From positions 2,852,001 through 2,916,000 of the forward strand of contig JAGTXZ010000005.1 of NCBI GenBank assembly GCA_018398575.1: a stretch of DNA of 64,000 bases. Reading direction: 5' to 3'. The notes below the pieces were generated by a model. It worked only from the letters and a program-made list of their open reading frames with translations, was not told the origin of the DNA and made no database searches. The DNA is from Ampelomyces quisqualis (taxonomy: Eukaryota > Ascomycota > Dothideomycetes > Pleosporales > Phaeosphaeriaceae). Position numbers and translations under genes: made by a program. The stretch's first letter is position 1; each line of letters begins with the position of its first letter. Below, one piece after another: positions 53,757 to 64,000 of the stretch.

Positions 53757-54380
53757 ATGACTTTGAAACGCACATATTCCTCAGAAATCGGAGGTAAGTC
53801 CTATACTTTCTCTCTCCCCTCCACCCTCCCCTTCCTCACTGCCTTGAGCAACAAGCCCTGGACTCTTGGACACGCCATCGGCAGACTCCTCTACCACATC
53901 GCACCACTGATTTCCACGCATCTCGACCACGCCGTAGATTTCCGGTCTCCTGAGCCTCGTGCGCTGAGCGATATGACTGGTTTCGTAGAAAGTCTTGATG
54001 CCTATGCTGCGCATTTACGACTCACAGACGGCTGTTCTAAAAAGTTCTCTACTACCACCTTGTCCTGCAGTGACAGGAAAGCCAAGGCCGGGCAGCGTAA
54101 GTACGCTGATCGCTTCACTTACCTTGCGGAGGCTGCGTTTAAGAAGTACATTATGGACATCTTTGGCAGTGTATTTAGAACTTGGACCAAAGAGCAGACG
54201 CGCATGTTCAACAAGGGTGTTGACAAGGCGGTTTCGGGAGTGCAATGGGTGTTGTATCCCGGAAGCAATGTAGTGTTTGGAGCAGGAGAGGGGGATTGGG
54301 GGGTTTGGTTGAGAAATGCATGTGAGGAGCTGGGTATTGGGGAAGTTAGGGCTGGACGGAGGGCTTTGGACGGTATGTGA
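53757..54380 (+). CDS. Unrecognised 207-residue protein
   Basis: Single open frame ATG 53,757 to TGA 54,380, GC-balanced codon use like neighbouring genes. I do not recognise the family. The protein is mostly helical and soluble in character: no signal peptide, no clear membrane segment, five cysteines at most, and a Lys/Arg-rich middle (SDRKAKAGQRKYADR, about residues 104-118) followed by aromatic helices (YLAEAAFKKYIMDIF). The C-terminus is Gly-rich (YPGSNVVFGAGEGDWGVW). The sequence upstream is pyrimidine-rich (CTCTTCATATACTCTTCACCC), as in many fungal leaders. A GTAAGT occurs within the first codons, but no acceptor restores the frame, so it is left unspliced. The 14-base repeat array lies immediately upstream. 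It could be a lineage-specific gene. Confidence 0.6.
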   Translation: MTLKRTYSSEIGGKSYTFSLPSTLPFLTALSNKPWTLGHAIGRLLYHIAPLISTHLDHAVDFRSPEPRALSDMTGFVESLDAYAAHLRLTDGCSKKFSTTTLSCSDRKAKAGQRKYADRFTYLAEAAFKKYIMDIFGSVFRTWTKEQTRMFNKGVDKAVSGVQWVLYPGSNVVFGAGEGDWGVWLRNACEELGIGEVRAGRRALDGM

Positions 54381-54877
54381 GTCCTGCTATTCGTAGTACT
54401 AGGGTAGTAGAAGGTTTTGATCAGCAATGAATAGTATCCCAATGTGTACAGGGCGTGTTGTGTGCAGTTCCAAGCTTTTTTCAGTAATAGTGCATAGCCG
54501 TGTGATTGCTGATTGTCCAAGTCGAAATTGGGCCTTCCAGCAGATGATCAAACAAGAGGGCAATACGGTCCTAGGTGTCAATAGTGTGTAGGACTAGCTC
54601 TGTCCGAGCCTTCATGTGAGCTAGCACCCCGTCGTGAAGTTTGCACTGTTGAAGCGTGGTGGAGTGAATGAGCAATGACAAGCATCATCGTGGTCTAGAA
54701 ACACAAGGGTCCAGCCAAGGCGCTAGTGCAGGAGCTGCCATGAAACGCTCTTGCAACTGCATAACGAACACAGCCCGTGTCCACTTCGCGCCTCCCCTTT
54801 TCATCGCCTCGAGGTGTGGTACACGCTACAATCTCTTTTATCTCTCCGGGAACAATTGCATCGACCGCATCATTAAC
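54381..54877. other. Intergenic region before coronin
   Basis: No gene supported. It contains the terminator region of the 207-residue gene and the coronin promoter and leader (pyrimidine-rich stretch CTCTTTTATCTCTCC at about 54,832-54,846). Confidence 0.5.
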
Positions 54878-57110
54878 ATGGCTGGCCGCTTTGTGAGAGC
54901 GTCCAAGTATCGTGGGTTTTGTTGCACGCGCCAGCTAAGCTTACTTGAATAACATTGACACGCAGGCCACGTCTTCGGGCAGGGCGCAAAGAAGGTACGA
55001 GCACTCCGGTTCCTCAAATAAAGCCAATGCTCACAGCGATATAGGAGCAGTGCTATGACAACCTCCGCATCTCCAAGAACGCCTGGGACACCAACCTGAT
55101 CAAGGTCAGCTCACCGCGCACGCGCACGTGACCTCGAACTCGACGAGCTCATACCACATAGGCCAACCCCGAATATCTCGCAGTCAACTGGGAAGCCAGC
55201 GGCGGAGGCGCCTTTGCCGTGATTCCTCTCGATGAGCGCGGCCGAGTCCCCGACCAGATCCCGCTCTTCCGTGGGCACACAGCCGCCGTTCTCGACACCG
55301 ACTGGTACGCACATTTCTTCGGGCAGACGACGAGCCGATGCTGACTGCTACACAGGAGCCCCTTCAACGACTCTTTGATTGCTTCCGCCTCGGACGACGG
55401 CAAGGTGCGTCATCAACACCGAGCTGAGAAGACGGTGGACTGACGATGACTAGGTGTTCATCTGGAAGGTACCGGAGAACTTCACACTGCATACAGATGC
55501 GGAAGAGCCCGCCGACGTGGCCCCGCAGGCGAAGCTGAGCGGTCACATGAGGTGCGCGCGTATCAATATATCAATACCCCGAGGGCGCCTCCCTAACGCA
55601 CATACAGGAAGGTTGGCCACGTCCTGTTCAACTCTGCTGCCGAAAATGTCCTCGCTTCCTCGTCCGGCGACTACACGGTGAAGCTGTGGGATGTCGAAGC
55701 TGGCGCCGCCAAGCTTACCCTGAAGCACAACGACATCGTCCAATCGCTTTCCTGGAGCGCCGACGGAGCCTCCTTGGTCACAACAAGCCGAGACAAAAAA
55801 CTGCGCGTCTGGGATGTGCGACAGGAGAAACCAGCGCAGGAAGTGCCCGGACACCCTGGCGCAAAGAGCAGCCGTGCTGTGTGGATGGGCGAGCACGACC
55901 GCATTGCAACGACTGGTTTCTCGCGCATGAGCGATCGCCAACTGGGCTTGTGGGATCCCCGCAACCCAAGCGAGCCGATCGGTGGGTTTGAGATACTGGA
56001 TTCCATATCTGGCGTGTGCATGCCCTTTTGGGACGACGGCACACAATGTCTGTATCTTGCGGGCAAGGGGTAAGTAATACCCGTCAGTCTGCCGGATGAG
56101 ATGAAATTGACCGGCGCAGCGACGGCAACATCCGATACTACGAGTACGAAAACGACAAGTTCGAGTACCTCACCCAGTACACATCGCCGAACCCACAGCG
56201 AGGAATCGCCTTCCTTCCCAAGCGCGGCATCAACCTGCACGAGAATGAGGTCCTCCGCGCCTTCAAGACCGTTAACGACACCTACATCGAGCCCGTCTCC
56301 TTTATTGTGCCCCGCCGCGCCGAAATGTTCCAGAGCGACATCTACCCGCCCACAACCGGTCTCAAGGCTGGTACAACGGCGCAGGAATGGTTCGGTGGTA
56401 AGACGGCACTGCCACCGAAAATATCGCTTGAAAGCGTGTATGAGGGTGAGCCGCCGAAGGAGGTTGCGGCAGATGTCAAGCCTGCACAACCTGTTCTGTC
56501 TCAGCCCGCACCTTCAAAGTCTACCCCGGCGCCAACAGCAACTCCATCAAGCGGAGCTTCGTCAGCCCCTGCGTCCGTGGCTGCCCGTGGACCTCCTCCA
56601 ACAATGAACGACAACAAGCAATCGCTTGCTGCCGGAGCATCAAAGTTTGCTGACAAAGATGACGTGTCTGATAAAGAGAGCGAGTCGAGCTTTGAGGAGG
56701 TCGCGAAGCCTCTTTCACGTCCCACCGCCACGACAACTCGTCCTGAAGAAAACACCAGAGGGCCTGCCATCAGCAAAGAGCCTGACTTCGCACCAGCGAA
56801 GTCCATGCCTGCCCCAACCATGACTTCTTCAGAATCTGGAGCTACCTTGAAGTCCGCCGATTCCACATCTTCTTCATCGGCACCCAGCTCCGGCGGCCCT
56901 GCCTCGGCTCTTCGCGACGCGCTTTCGGACATCAAGTCCCAGCTGGAACACCAGAACAAGATCATGTCTGATCAGTCGGATCAGATCGCGCTCCTTGTGC
57001 GCGAAGTCACCCAGCTGAAGGGCAAGCTGGGCTCACGCGAGCCTTCCGACCGCGAGAAGGACGAACGAATCAGGCAGTTGGAACTCGAGCTCGAGGAAGC
57101 AAGGTCTTGA
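54878..57110 (+). CDS. CRN1: Coronin, actin-binding WD40 protein
   Basis: Coronin binds F-actin and the Arp2/3 complex and organises cortical actin patches. 621 residues from eight exons: 54878-54911, 54966-54994, 55045-55104, 55162-55304, 55356-55404, 55454-55551, 55608-56069, 56120-57110; every intron is GT-AG, 49-57 bases, and the frame closes exactly (1,866 nt). Order: N-terminal coronin signature RFVRASKYRHVFG (residues 4-16); WD40 beta-propeller with GHTAAVLDTDWSP, DDGKVFIWKVPEN, SSGDYTVKLWDVE, SRDKKLRVWDVR and DRQLGLWDPRN; the C-terminal propeller extension (IRYYEYENDKFEYL to PRRAEMFQSDIYPPT); a Pro/Ser/Ala/Thr-rich linker (about 400-560); and a C-terminal coiled coil with heptads (about 575-621) for oligomerisation. 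Length fits yeast Crn1 (about 650). The many very short 5' exons hide the start from simple ORF reading. Confidence 0.96.
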
Positions 57111-58301
57111 CATCACTCGAGCTTCGAAAACCGTGGAGCAAATTATTGGACTGGACGGCCACGAAGAGGGGTGCGGAAAAGAGACGTAGCTGGTGCTTCG
57201 GGAGCGGGAAGCGAGATGGCCGCATCTCTGGTTTCCTACACGAAGCTCGATGCATGAGAAATGGGGATGCTCGTGTCTACGTATTAATTTGACTTGGCTT
57301 GCTGGCGTTGAGTAGCTAGATGTTCAGGTTAGCGGCATTGCTTGCAGGGCAAATATATGCTTTTAAAATGATCGTCTCGTCTACTGGAACGGACATGCCG
57401 GACGATTGAATGTGATCAAGGCAAGCACAATGCGAGAGTCGTGGCTTCGATTGCAACGTACTTGCCGTTGTCTTTCCAATATCACAGAACATTGGCAACT
57501 CAGACATGCCCTCGGCACCTTTCATAAGCCCTAGAGCAACGGCATATAGACGAGAAAGTTGGCTCAGCGCTCCGGGATCCTTGCGCAGCAGCATCACTGC
57601 CTCTTGCCACACCACACCCGCTGACAGAAACATGCAGCCTGCACGCGGGTCGGAGACGCGGCTCTACAATGCAACATTTCCTCCATATCCGCAGTCTTCA
57701 TCATTCAACGCTATGGATACCGGTAGACCAGCTGTGTGTTAACCAATCCGACAATCTCTAGCGCTCGAATCAGGTTAATTTGATGCGAGACATCTATCCG
57801 TGGTGCTCCAGCTGCAACATCTGTCTATGCGAACTGGGCGAAATGCCCAGTGAAACTGCTACATGTGTGTTTAATTTCATCGAAGAAGTTGCAGCAGTTT
57901 CAACCACGCCATGTGTAAAATGACCCACCCTTTTTTGAGGCACGCTCGCAGGCGAAGCAGCGAGAACGGCCTCACTACAAAATACTCTATAGTACATGAG
58001 ACTAAGCACTATACCGGTAATTCTTTTCTAGCTTAGCAGGTCAACAATCTTAAGACTTACTAGCTTGTATTCTAACTCATTAATTATCTTAGGCTATAGT
58101 GCCTCTAGAACTGTACTGGCTTGATTAAGGGAGCCGAATCTGTACAAAGAGCTATCATCATTCTCCATGCCATCTTTGTATGGCGCCATCTCTCAGTCTC
58201 AAAAGACGAAATCTTGGCCCGGTCGCGACATGTGCGAAGCGAGCTTCTTCATGCGCACTTCCCAGAAGCGTTCAAGACAAAAGGTCTTCAGTGCCATGAA
58301 T
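57111..58301. other. Intergenic region between coronin and the SINE
   Basis: No convincing gene. Frames of 60-105 codons exist on both strands (for example 57,316-57,633 minus and 57,506-57,742 plus) but overlap each other and lack recognisable domains. A short AT-rich, RIP-like patch lies at about 57,985-58,115. Confidence 0.5.
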
Positions 58302-58317
58302 TCCGCGGCGCATGCTG

Positions 58318-58847
58318 ATTAATTGATTAATTAATTTTGTTTAACGTCCGTTTTTAACCTCCCAAAGGATACTTTTAGACGGGTAAAGCTATATAATAGA
58401 ACACCTAGTCGTTAATTAAAAGTTGTCTATGCCCTGCCCTCTGCCAGTTAAGGGACAGCTAGTAGAAGGCACCTACGCACCTTCTAGGCCTGTTTTAAAC
58501 CTCCCCCTTGCTTACCACAGAGCTCTGCTTCCTCTCTTTCTTCTTTTATGCCTTATAAGATAGCTTGTAAGGCTTAAACAAAAGAGAGCCCTTCTTATAC
58601 CTTGTAGAGGAAAAACCTTGTAAGAGAAAGCCCTAATAAAGCTTAAACAAGTAAAAAGAAAGTCTCCTTCTTTGTCAAGGTTAGAGAAAGGATAATCTAA
58701 AGATTAGTTTGATCTAAGGATCTGCCGCAGCCCCCAAGAGGCTCAGCTGTTAGGTAACCCTAAAGTAGGGGTGAAGAGAGTAGGATTTAAACCTACAACC
58801 TGTGGTTACCACGGGGAGTACCAGGTGCTTCACCACTGCACCATCCC
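58318..58847 (-). mobile_element. tRNA-derived SINE with 16-bp target duplication
   Basis: A 530-base insert flanked by the perfect 16-base repeat TCCGCGGCGCATGCTG (58,302-58,317 and 58,848-58,863). On the minus strand it begins GGGATGGTGCAGTGGTGAAGCACC, with a polymerase III A box (TGGTGCAGTGG) and about 45 bases later a B box (GGTTTAAATCC) inside a 5-bp stem, 7-base loop TpsiC arm. The head resembles a tRNA but the anticodon arm is irregular. The body is unrelated to tRNA and ends in an (ATTA)-type tail (58,318-58,345). Long direct duplications, an internal Pol III promoter and a simple-sequence tail are the marks of a SINE mobilised by a LINE. The body shows little RIP. Confidence 0.85.
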
Positions 58848-58863
58848 TCCGCGGCGCATGCTG

Positions 58864-60151
58864 TATCCTGCCCATGGCTTCACTCACTGTAGCACCAACA
58901 ATAGACCACTCAATTTTTTGATACACTAGTGCTGTAGAGAGACATAGATTCATGAGACAGGGTAAACAATCTGATAGATTTGCTTCCTAACAAAGTGCTT
59001 CCTAGCGCGAGGACCTACGATTACGAAGCAGCAGCTGCAATCCTCTCTGCAAACGTTACGTTAGACTTGATACAAGGAGGTGATTCAAGGCCAATCATCT
59101 TCTCCTGTCAAATGCCGCATCGGACAGTAGTGCTACCATCGTAGGCGATTGACTTCGCTCCTTGCAACCGATTGGGTCAACGCCAGCTAAAGTGGTGGGG
59201 TCATTCACATCCACACCACCAATCCTCTCTACCAGCAGGTCGTAAAATCTAGAGACTTAGTTAGCATACGACAGGAAACTTCTATATAAGTATTACGTCA
59301 TACTTTCTTGGACCAAATCGAGGTGGTCGGTCATGTATACCACGTCTCAGACAACTAACCTATCATCACAGGCAGAGGCTACAGTTCGAGCATAGACTGG
59401 GATAACATCAGCCAGAATTGGTGCATCTTTCACGCCGCGATCACTTATAAATACCCATCTGTTGAGTCGTAGGCTTCGACTTTCACACGCACAATCATTG
59501 GCGTCCTAGTCGTAGAGGAATATCTAATTGAACGCACAAGATATGCAGACTTGCATCATCGTATAGAGTTTCAAGAAGCTCTTTCTGTATGGTGAGAGAT
59601 TACATGTTTGCCTAGCCTTGGGGTGTGGTATGGTTTCGAATTAAATATATTAGAATGGGTACATTGGCATTGGACCAAAAAACTGTAGAACAGGTGATGT
59701 CGTGTATGTGCATAAGACCATGAATTGCCAGATAGTTTCAGTGCAGAGAAAGGATGTGAATGTCTGGATTTGCTAAGTTGCCAATACATCAAAGATCTGA
59801 GATCAAGATCGGAAATTTTCCAACGGTAGTTATGTGAGTGAATGATGCACGCAAAGCCTCACTCCGGGGTACAGAGATAAGAGAACTCCACGCGAGCTCT
59901 TTCACTTTATGAGCGAAAAAATATCGAGCAAATGATCTTGCCCCACCATCACTGCTCTGTTCTAGCACAGACTATCTGTCACCTGATTGTAGCCTTACAG
60001 GGTGCCCACTAGTCTCCCCAATCGACTCCCCTCTAGTCTATATTAACAATCCTACCTCAGGTTCTCACTCCCTCTACACAAAAGCACTCCTCGTGGTCAA
60101 CCGACATCTCAACCGCACGAAGACAAACAGCTACTCGAGACTACCACCGAG
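58864..60151. other. Intergenic region and upstream sequence of the secreted-protein gene
   Basis: GC-balanced, with no coding sequence I can support. The last 150 bases contain a TATATTAAC-like box (about 60,037-60,046) and a CT-rich leader ahead of the start codon at 60,152, consistent with a promoter; this is inference. Confidence 0.5.
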
Positions 60152-60900
60152 ATGCTATTCTCCAACATCATCTTCGGCTTGGCCATTGGCTTCGCCTCCC
60201 TCATCATGGCGATTCCGCTGTCTGAAAACGGTCTAGAGTTGCTCAACCTCAATCTCACCAACCGTCTCGCGCCAGGTCCATCTCCTCGTCCCTCCTATCG
60301 CTCCTAAAATCACTAACCCTCAGTACAGACTCGGTGCACGCGTCCGGCTATGACCCATCGTGGGAGTGGCACGACTACAGCATGGTGCAAGGTACGACTT
60401 CTGGAGCCAGATAGCTTTGATCTACCGCTAATAAAGAAAAGTATGGATGGGGAAGTCGAAAGTCACTGTCGGTGACCTTGTCGGCCCCAAGCTCTACGAG
60501 GAGGTCTACAGGCTTCTCGATCGTGGCTGTCCAGACAATTGGTGGCACGCTTGCCACGACGTCAAGACTGCACAGTTTCTTAGCCGCTGTTTGGTTAACT
60601 GGCCTGCTGGCATCGAGCCTTGTAAGTATCGCATGAACGTAGTGGGATAGGAACGGTCAGGCTAATGGGGTCATAATAGGCGTGACCGATTTCTACGAAG
60701 TCGCTGGCCACTGGGAGAACAACGCTATGCGCGAACTTCTGATAAGCGCCGTCGCAGGTGCGCTCGAGGCCGTGACTCTTCGCGATGTGCAAGGCCCTAC
60801 CAACTGTTTCGACATGATTGGCCGAAAGGGTTGTAACGTCGGCGACCAGCGCTGGGAGTGGGCAGTACTACTGCGGTATACGGCTACCGTCTACAGCTGA
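60152..60900 (+). CDS. Small secreted six-cysteine protein, candidate effector
   Basis: 195 residues from four exons: 60152-60275, 60329-60391, 60442-60621, 60680-60900. Introns begin GTCCAT, GTACGA and GTAAGT and end TACAG, AAAAG and AATAG; for the first I chose CAGTACAG, because the CAG five bases earlier breaks the frame. The N-terminus has a signal-peptide pattern (short polar start, hydrophobic FGLAIGFASLIMA, cleavage likely near residue 20-22). The mature part has six Cys (in RGC, HAC, SRC, EPC, TNC and KGC), enough for three disulfides, many Trp/Tyr, no membrane segment and no recognised domain. It looks like a small secreted protein of the kind that includes plant-pathogen effectors, but secretion and host function are inference. 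It ends within a few bases of the right AT-rich block. Confidence 0.75.
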
Positions 60901-60904
60901 CTAA

Positions 60905-61439
60905 GCAGTAAGTAACGTAGGATGAATAGGTAAGTCTGTAACTGTAGTAGTAACAATTTAGGAGCGTAGTAGTAACTGTTTTAGAGCTGTAGTTACAATT
61001 AGTACGGTCAAATTTTTAGAGATTGCTAGTAGGCTAGTAGGCTACTGTAAGGTCTGTTGTAGTCACAAAACATTAGCTTTTGCCTAGTAAATATTAACAC
61101 AGCCTAACTAGCCTGTGCCTAGGTAGCTAGGTATATAGCAGCAGCTATACGCACTCTTTTTATTACTACTTCTGCTATTAAAATAAGCTGTGTATCTTGC
61201 TTACAAGCGTTATCTAGTTAATCTACTCTAAGTATTTTTTATGCTATAGTATTACAACGCCTTTAGAAAGCTGCTGCTTTCTCTTCTTTATTATTACTAT
61301 TTTTCTTGCCTTTTACAAGCTCTGTTGTATCTAATTAGCTGCGTTAATTGCAGCAGCAGCCTAAGAGTAAGTATAAGGTGTTAGGCATATTATTTAATAT
61401 AGATTTTAACTGTGTAACGCTTAATAATAAGAGACTAGT
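60905..61439. other. Start of the right AT-rich block
   Basis: Composition changes abruptly to RIP-type within a few bases of the secreted protein's stop codon. No gene is readable. It may hold the 5' part of the hAT element. Confidence 0.5.
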
Positions 61440-62379
61440 AGGTAATTAGTTAGGATACTAAGTGTAGTATAAGAGTATGCTAAAGAGTAGGTAGCTGCTC
61501 TTAATAATATAGCGTTATAGAGTTAAGCTTAAGTATAAGGACAACAAAGGCTTAAAGTTAAAGCTGTTTTTATATAAGCTCTGCTATTAAAGTTAAGCTT
61601 TAAATAACGCTAAACTAGTGTCTAGTACTTATTATATACACAAGTATATAAAGCAGATTTATTAGATTAATCTAAACACTAGCTTACTGCCTAAAACGCC
61701 TTATTAACTACAGTTTACAACACTCTTTAAAGCTGCAAAGATAGTAAGATTAAGAAGAATAGCTGCTTACACTCTATAGCAAGAGAAAGCTCTTTAAGAG
61801 GCGCTAGTAGATTAAGTAATTACTAAGGATGTAAGCTTTGCAAATGCAACTTTAGTAGGCTTTTAAAGTCTTTTTACTTAGAATTAAAGCGCGCTGCTTG
61901 TAGCACTACTAGATACATATAGAACTATGCAAGAGTATATCCTAAAGACGTTAGAGTAGTAGAAAGGCAAAGTAAAAGACATGTTAATAAGTAAAAAAAG
62001 TAGAATTAGTATTAGCGTTAATATATAGATATTGTCTAACTACCTAAGCTTTTTTAGTGTTGCAGCTTATTTTGTTAGTATATATACTTCTTAGCGCTCT
62101 ACTTTACTTAAACTATGCAAAGGTAGCTAGATTATATACTTTAGTGTTGCGTATAATATATTACTTTAGAACTAAGTAAGCTTTAATATTAGCTAGTAGA
62201 AAAATTAAAATAACTAATAAGTATTTAGATACTAACTTTAAGCAACGCAATATACTTATTACTTTCTACAACCTCTTTAGAGACTATACTAGAGCTGCCT
62301 AGGCTGTTATTATATGTAATACTATTAATTACTACAAGATATCTTAAAAGTTCTACTGCTTTGTAGGTAATAACGCGTT
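61440..62379 (+). pseudogene. hAT transposase relic, truncated by Gypsy-3
   Basis: Plus-strand frame with TAG/TAA in place of Trp/Gln. Order: a BED-type zinc finger remnant (xxLYKLCYxS at about 61,570, paired with HKYIKQ near 61,650), a helical stretch, then the hAT catalytic core: KSRISISVNIxILSNYLSFFSVAAYFV (about 61,998-62,080), which corresponds to the family's SxDxWTSxNxxxFLGVxAHF block, and KFYCFVGNNA (about 62,350-62,378), the FVxDNA block that carries a catalytic Asp (here Asn). The frame is cut exactly in that block by the Gypsy-3 LTR. Non-functional. Confidence 0.75.
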
Positions 62380-62678
62380 TGTAACAACGCAGGTAGGTAC
62401 AGCTATTAGGATTAAATTAGATACGTATTAGAGGCATATAGGAGTGCGTGTTGTATTAGAGATTCTGGATTGGCTATACACCTATAGGTCTTGTACAGAA
62501 GGACAAGAGAAACTTATCCTCTATCTATACTATAGGCTTATATTTATAGTAGGCGTAGTAGCTAAGTTAGAGCGCTGTTAGAGCGCTTTTAGTTCTAATC
62601 TACTAGCTTTCTATATAATCTGTTACTAAGCCTTTATAAGGTATTAGATGTAATATGTGTTTGCATGTGCTTATTATA
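62380..62678 (-). repeat. Gypsy-3 LTR (3' LTR in coding orientation)
   Basis: 299 bases, TGTAACAACGCAGG...; the end reads TTATTATA where other copies read TTGTTACA, two RIP-type changes. Confidence 0.9.
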
Positions 62679-63003
62679 TTACTCTCCTTCTTAAAATTAA
62701 TAGTCTCTATTAATTAGGTCTATATTAGTGTTATTTTAGATACCTCTCTAAATTATTATAAACTTATATTTACCTTAAGTTTATTTTAGGATAACGTAAT
62801 ATAGCTGTTTATTGTTGTTTTAATCTGCGCGCCAGCGCGTTTAAAGTTCCTAACTTTACCTTAAGCTTTTTAAGCATATATACAAGGCTAGCCCTCTAGT
62901 ATACTACTTTTTTACACTCTCTCTCTATATGTTTGTATACCTATAGCTATCTAACTGCTCTTCTAATTTAATTGTTAGCTAATTGTTTCTGCAGATACAT
63001 ATA

Positions 63004-63711
63004 ATACCTATTCCTATCTCTCCTAAGGCTTATCCTCTAGCCTATTAGGTTGTTTACCTATAGGCTGCAAGGGCTTTTGCCTGCAGCTATTTTAATATTA
63101 AGTTTAGATTTTATTTAGACGTGTCTAAGAAGTGTACTTATTGCACACTCTTAAATAAGAAGTGTTGCCTAGTTCCCTTATATGCAGGCTAAGAGTATAA
63201 TAGCCTTTCTAAGGCCCTTAACTACAGGTTTGCTGCCCTAGGTAGAGATAAGTCTAACAAAGTAGTATTAGAGCAAGAGGCTGCTGTTAAAGAGGCAGCG
63301 TTTTAGTTAGCTGCTATTGTATAAGTAAGCACTGCACAAGTAGCTAATATAAACAACGCTAACTTGTTAGTTAGCGCTTATTACTAGAGAAAGGAGCTAG
63401 CTAGAGAGGTTAGGGTAATAGCTAAGAAGGTTAGGTTACTTAGAAGAAGTACAGCTAGGTTAACTAGTGTAGTTGCTTAGCTAGTAGATGTTATAATAGT
63501 ATTAAGAGCCAATTAGTTAGTAGAGTAGAAGGAGGCGTAAGTAGTAACGTTTTAGGCAGTAGCAGAGCAGGAGGCAGGTACTTGCAGCAGGCAGGGCTAG
63601 AATAGAAGACAACTAGGTAGTACGTTAGTGTCTGTACCTAGGGATTTAGACAGTTAAGAACGTCCTACTAGTAGCAGCAACAGTCTGCTATTAGATCTAA
63701 TAGAAGAGTAA
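63004..63711 (+). pseudogene. Antisense accessory ORF of Gypsy-3
   Basis: Counterpart of 6,008-6,697 and 12,806-13,495, 236 codons. Start reads ATA; same cysteine cluster (about 63,140-63,175). A short in-frame expansion near 63,540-63,580 lengthens the Glu/Ala/Gln-rich helix by six residues; the indel keeps the frame. Stop TAA at 63,709-63,711. Confidence 0.6.
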
Positions 63712-63714
63712 GAC

Positions 63715-64000
63715 TTCTATTATTAATAGCTGTTACTTACTAGTGTAGTAGTTGCAATATTAAGTTTAATTTCCCTAATATAATTGTCTTGCAATGCTGT
63801 AAGATCTTTAACTTCTTTTTCTTATGCTGTAATCTACTTAGCTAACGCTTGTAGAGGTTCTAGCTGTTTTAGATAGCGTTTATAGAACGCTTGTAACATG
63901 TATAGGGCGCCTATAAAGTTTAAGGCGTTGTACTAGGTAGAGTTAAGGTTATAGCCTACCTATTTTACGTAATACTTTAGGATAGAGCAGTACAGCTTGC
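63715..64000 (-). pseudogene. Gypsy-3 pol C-terminus with chromodomain (partial)
   Basis: Matches the pol end and chromodomain of units 1 and 2 (compare 6,700-6,990). The remainder of the gene lies beyond the window. Confidence 0.8.

Larger units (their letters stand above)
62380..64000 (-). mobile_element. Gypsy-3: third copy of the Gypsy chromovirus, runs off the window
   Basis: Same family and orientation as the array at 5,385-19,279. Begins with an LTR inside the hAT transposase (bases just before: GCGTT, the candidate target duplication whose partner would lie outside the window). The internal part present covers the antisense ORF and the C-terminal end of pol. Confidence 0.9.

Overview
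The window is a piece of a filamentous ascomycete (Pezizomycotina) genome, probably a dothideomycete of the Pleosporales kind; the clade is an inference. Two kinds of DNA alternate sharply. Bases 1-47,938 and about 60,905-64,000 are AT-rich, full of TAG/TAA and almost without long open frames. They are decayed transposons bearing the C-to-T signature of repeat-induced point mutation (RIP). Bases about 47,939-60,900 are a GC-balanced gene island with short (about 50-60 base) GT-AG introns.

Left AT-rich block. A TIR/foldback element (copy A, 2,959-3,801) is followed by a gag-like relic that ends at a Copia LTR. That Copia element (5,240-24,375, minus strand) is split inside its own LTR by a tandem Ty3/Gypsy chromovirus array: LTR-internal-LTR-internal-LTR, 5,385-19,279, exact repeat unit 6,798 bases, one 5-base target duplication CTAGG. 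Each Gypsy unit carries gag-pol with a C-terminal chromodomain on the minus strand and an extra antisense ORF on the plus strand between pol and the LTR. Further right are a solo LTR of the same Gypsy family with a perfect duplication (26,950-27,248), a pogo-like DDE transposase relic, 101-base and 147-base tandem repeats, a Plavaka (CACTA-like) transposase relic interrupted by TIR element copy B, a large unidentified coding relic, and a second Copia element (40,442-46,537, duplication AATAT) that carries TIR element copy C. Fragments of the TIR element lie at the border with the gene island.

Gene island. It holds an MFS hexose transporter (minus, 3 exons), a PEX11-family peroxisomal membrane protein (minus, 2 exons), an unrecognised 207-residue gene preceded by 13 exact-length copies of a 14-base repeat, coronin (plus, 8 exons), a tRNA-derived SINE with a 16-base target duplication, and a small secreted six-cysteine protein (plus, 4 exons) that ends at the edge of the right AT-rich block. 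Transporter, peroxin and coronin are ordinary housekeeping functions (sugar uptake, peroxisome proliferation, actin organisation) and do not form a pathway. The secreted protein, lying against RIP-affected DNA, has the features of a candidate effector.

Right AT-rich block. A hAT transposase relic (BED finger and catalytic core) is cut by a third copy of the Gypsy element, which runs off the window end. All exon and repeat borders were read by eye; positions of degraded domains are approximate.
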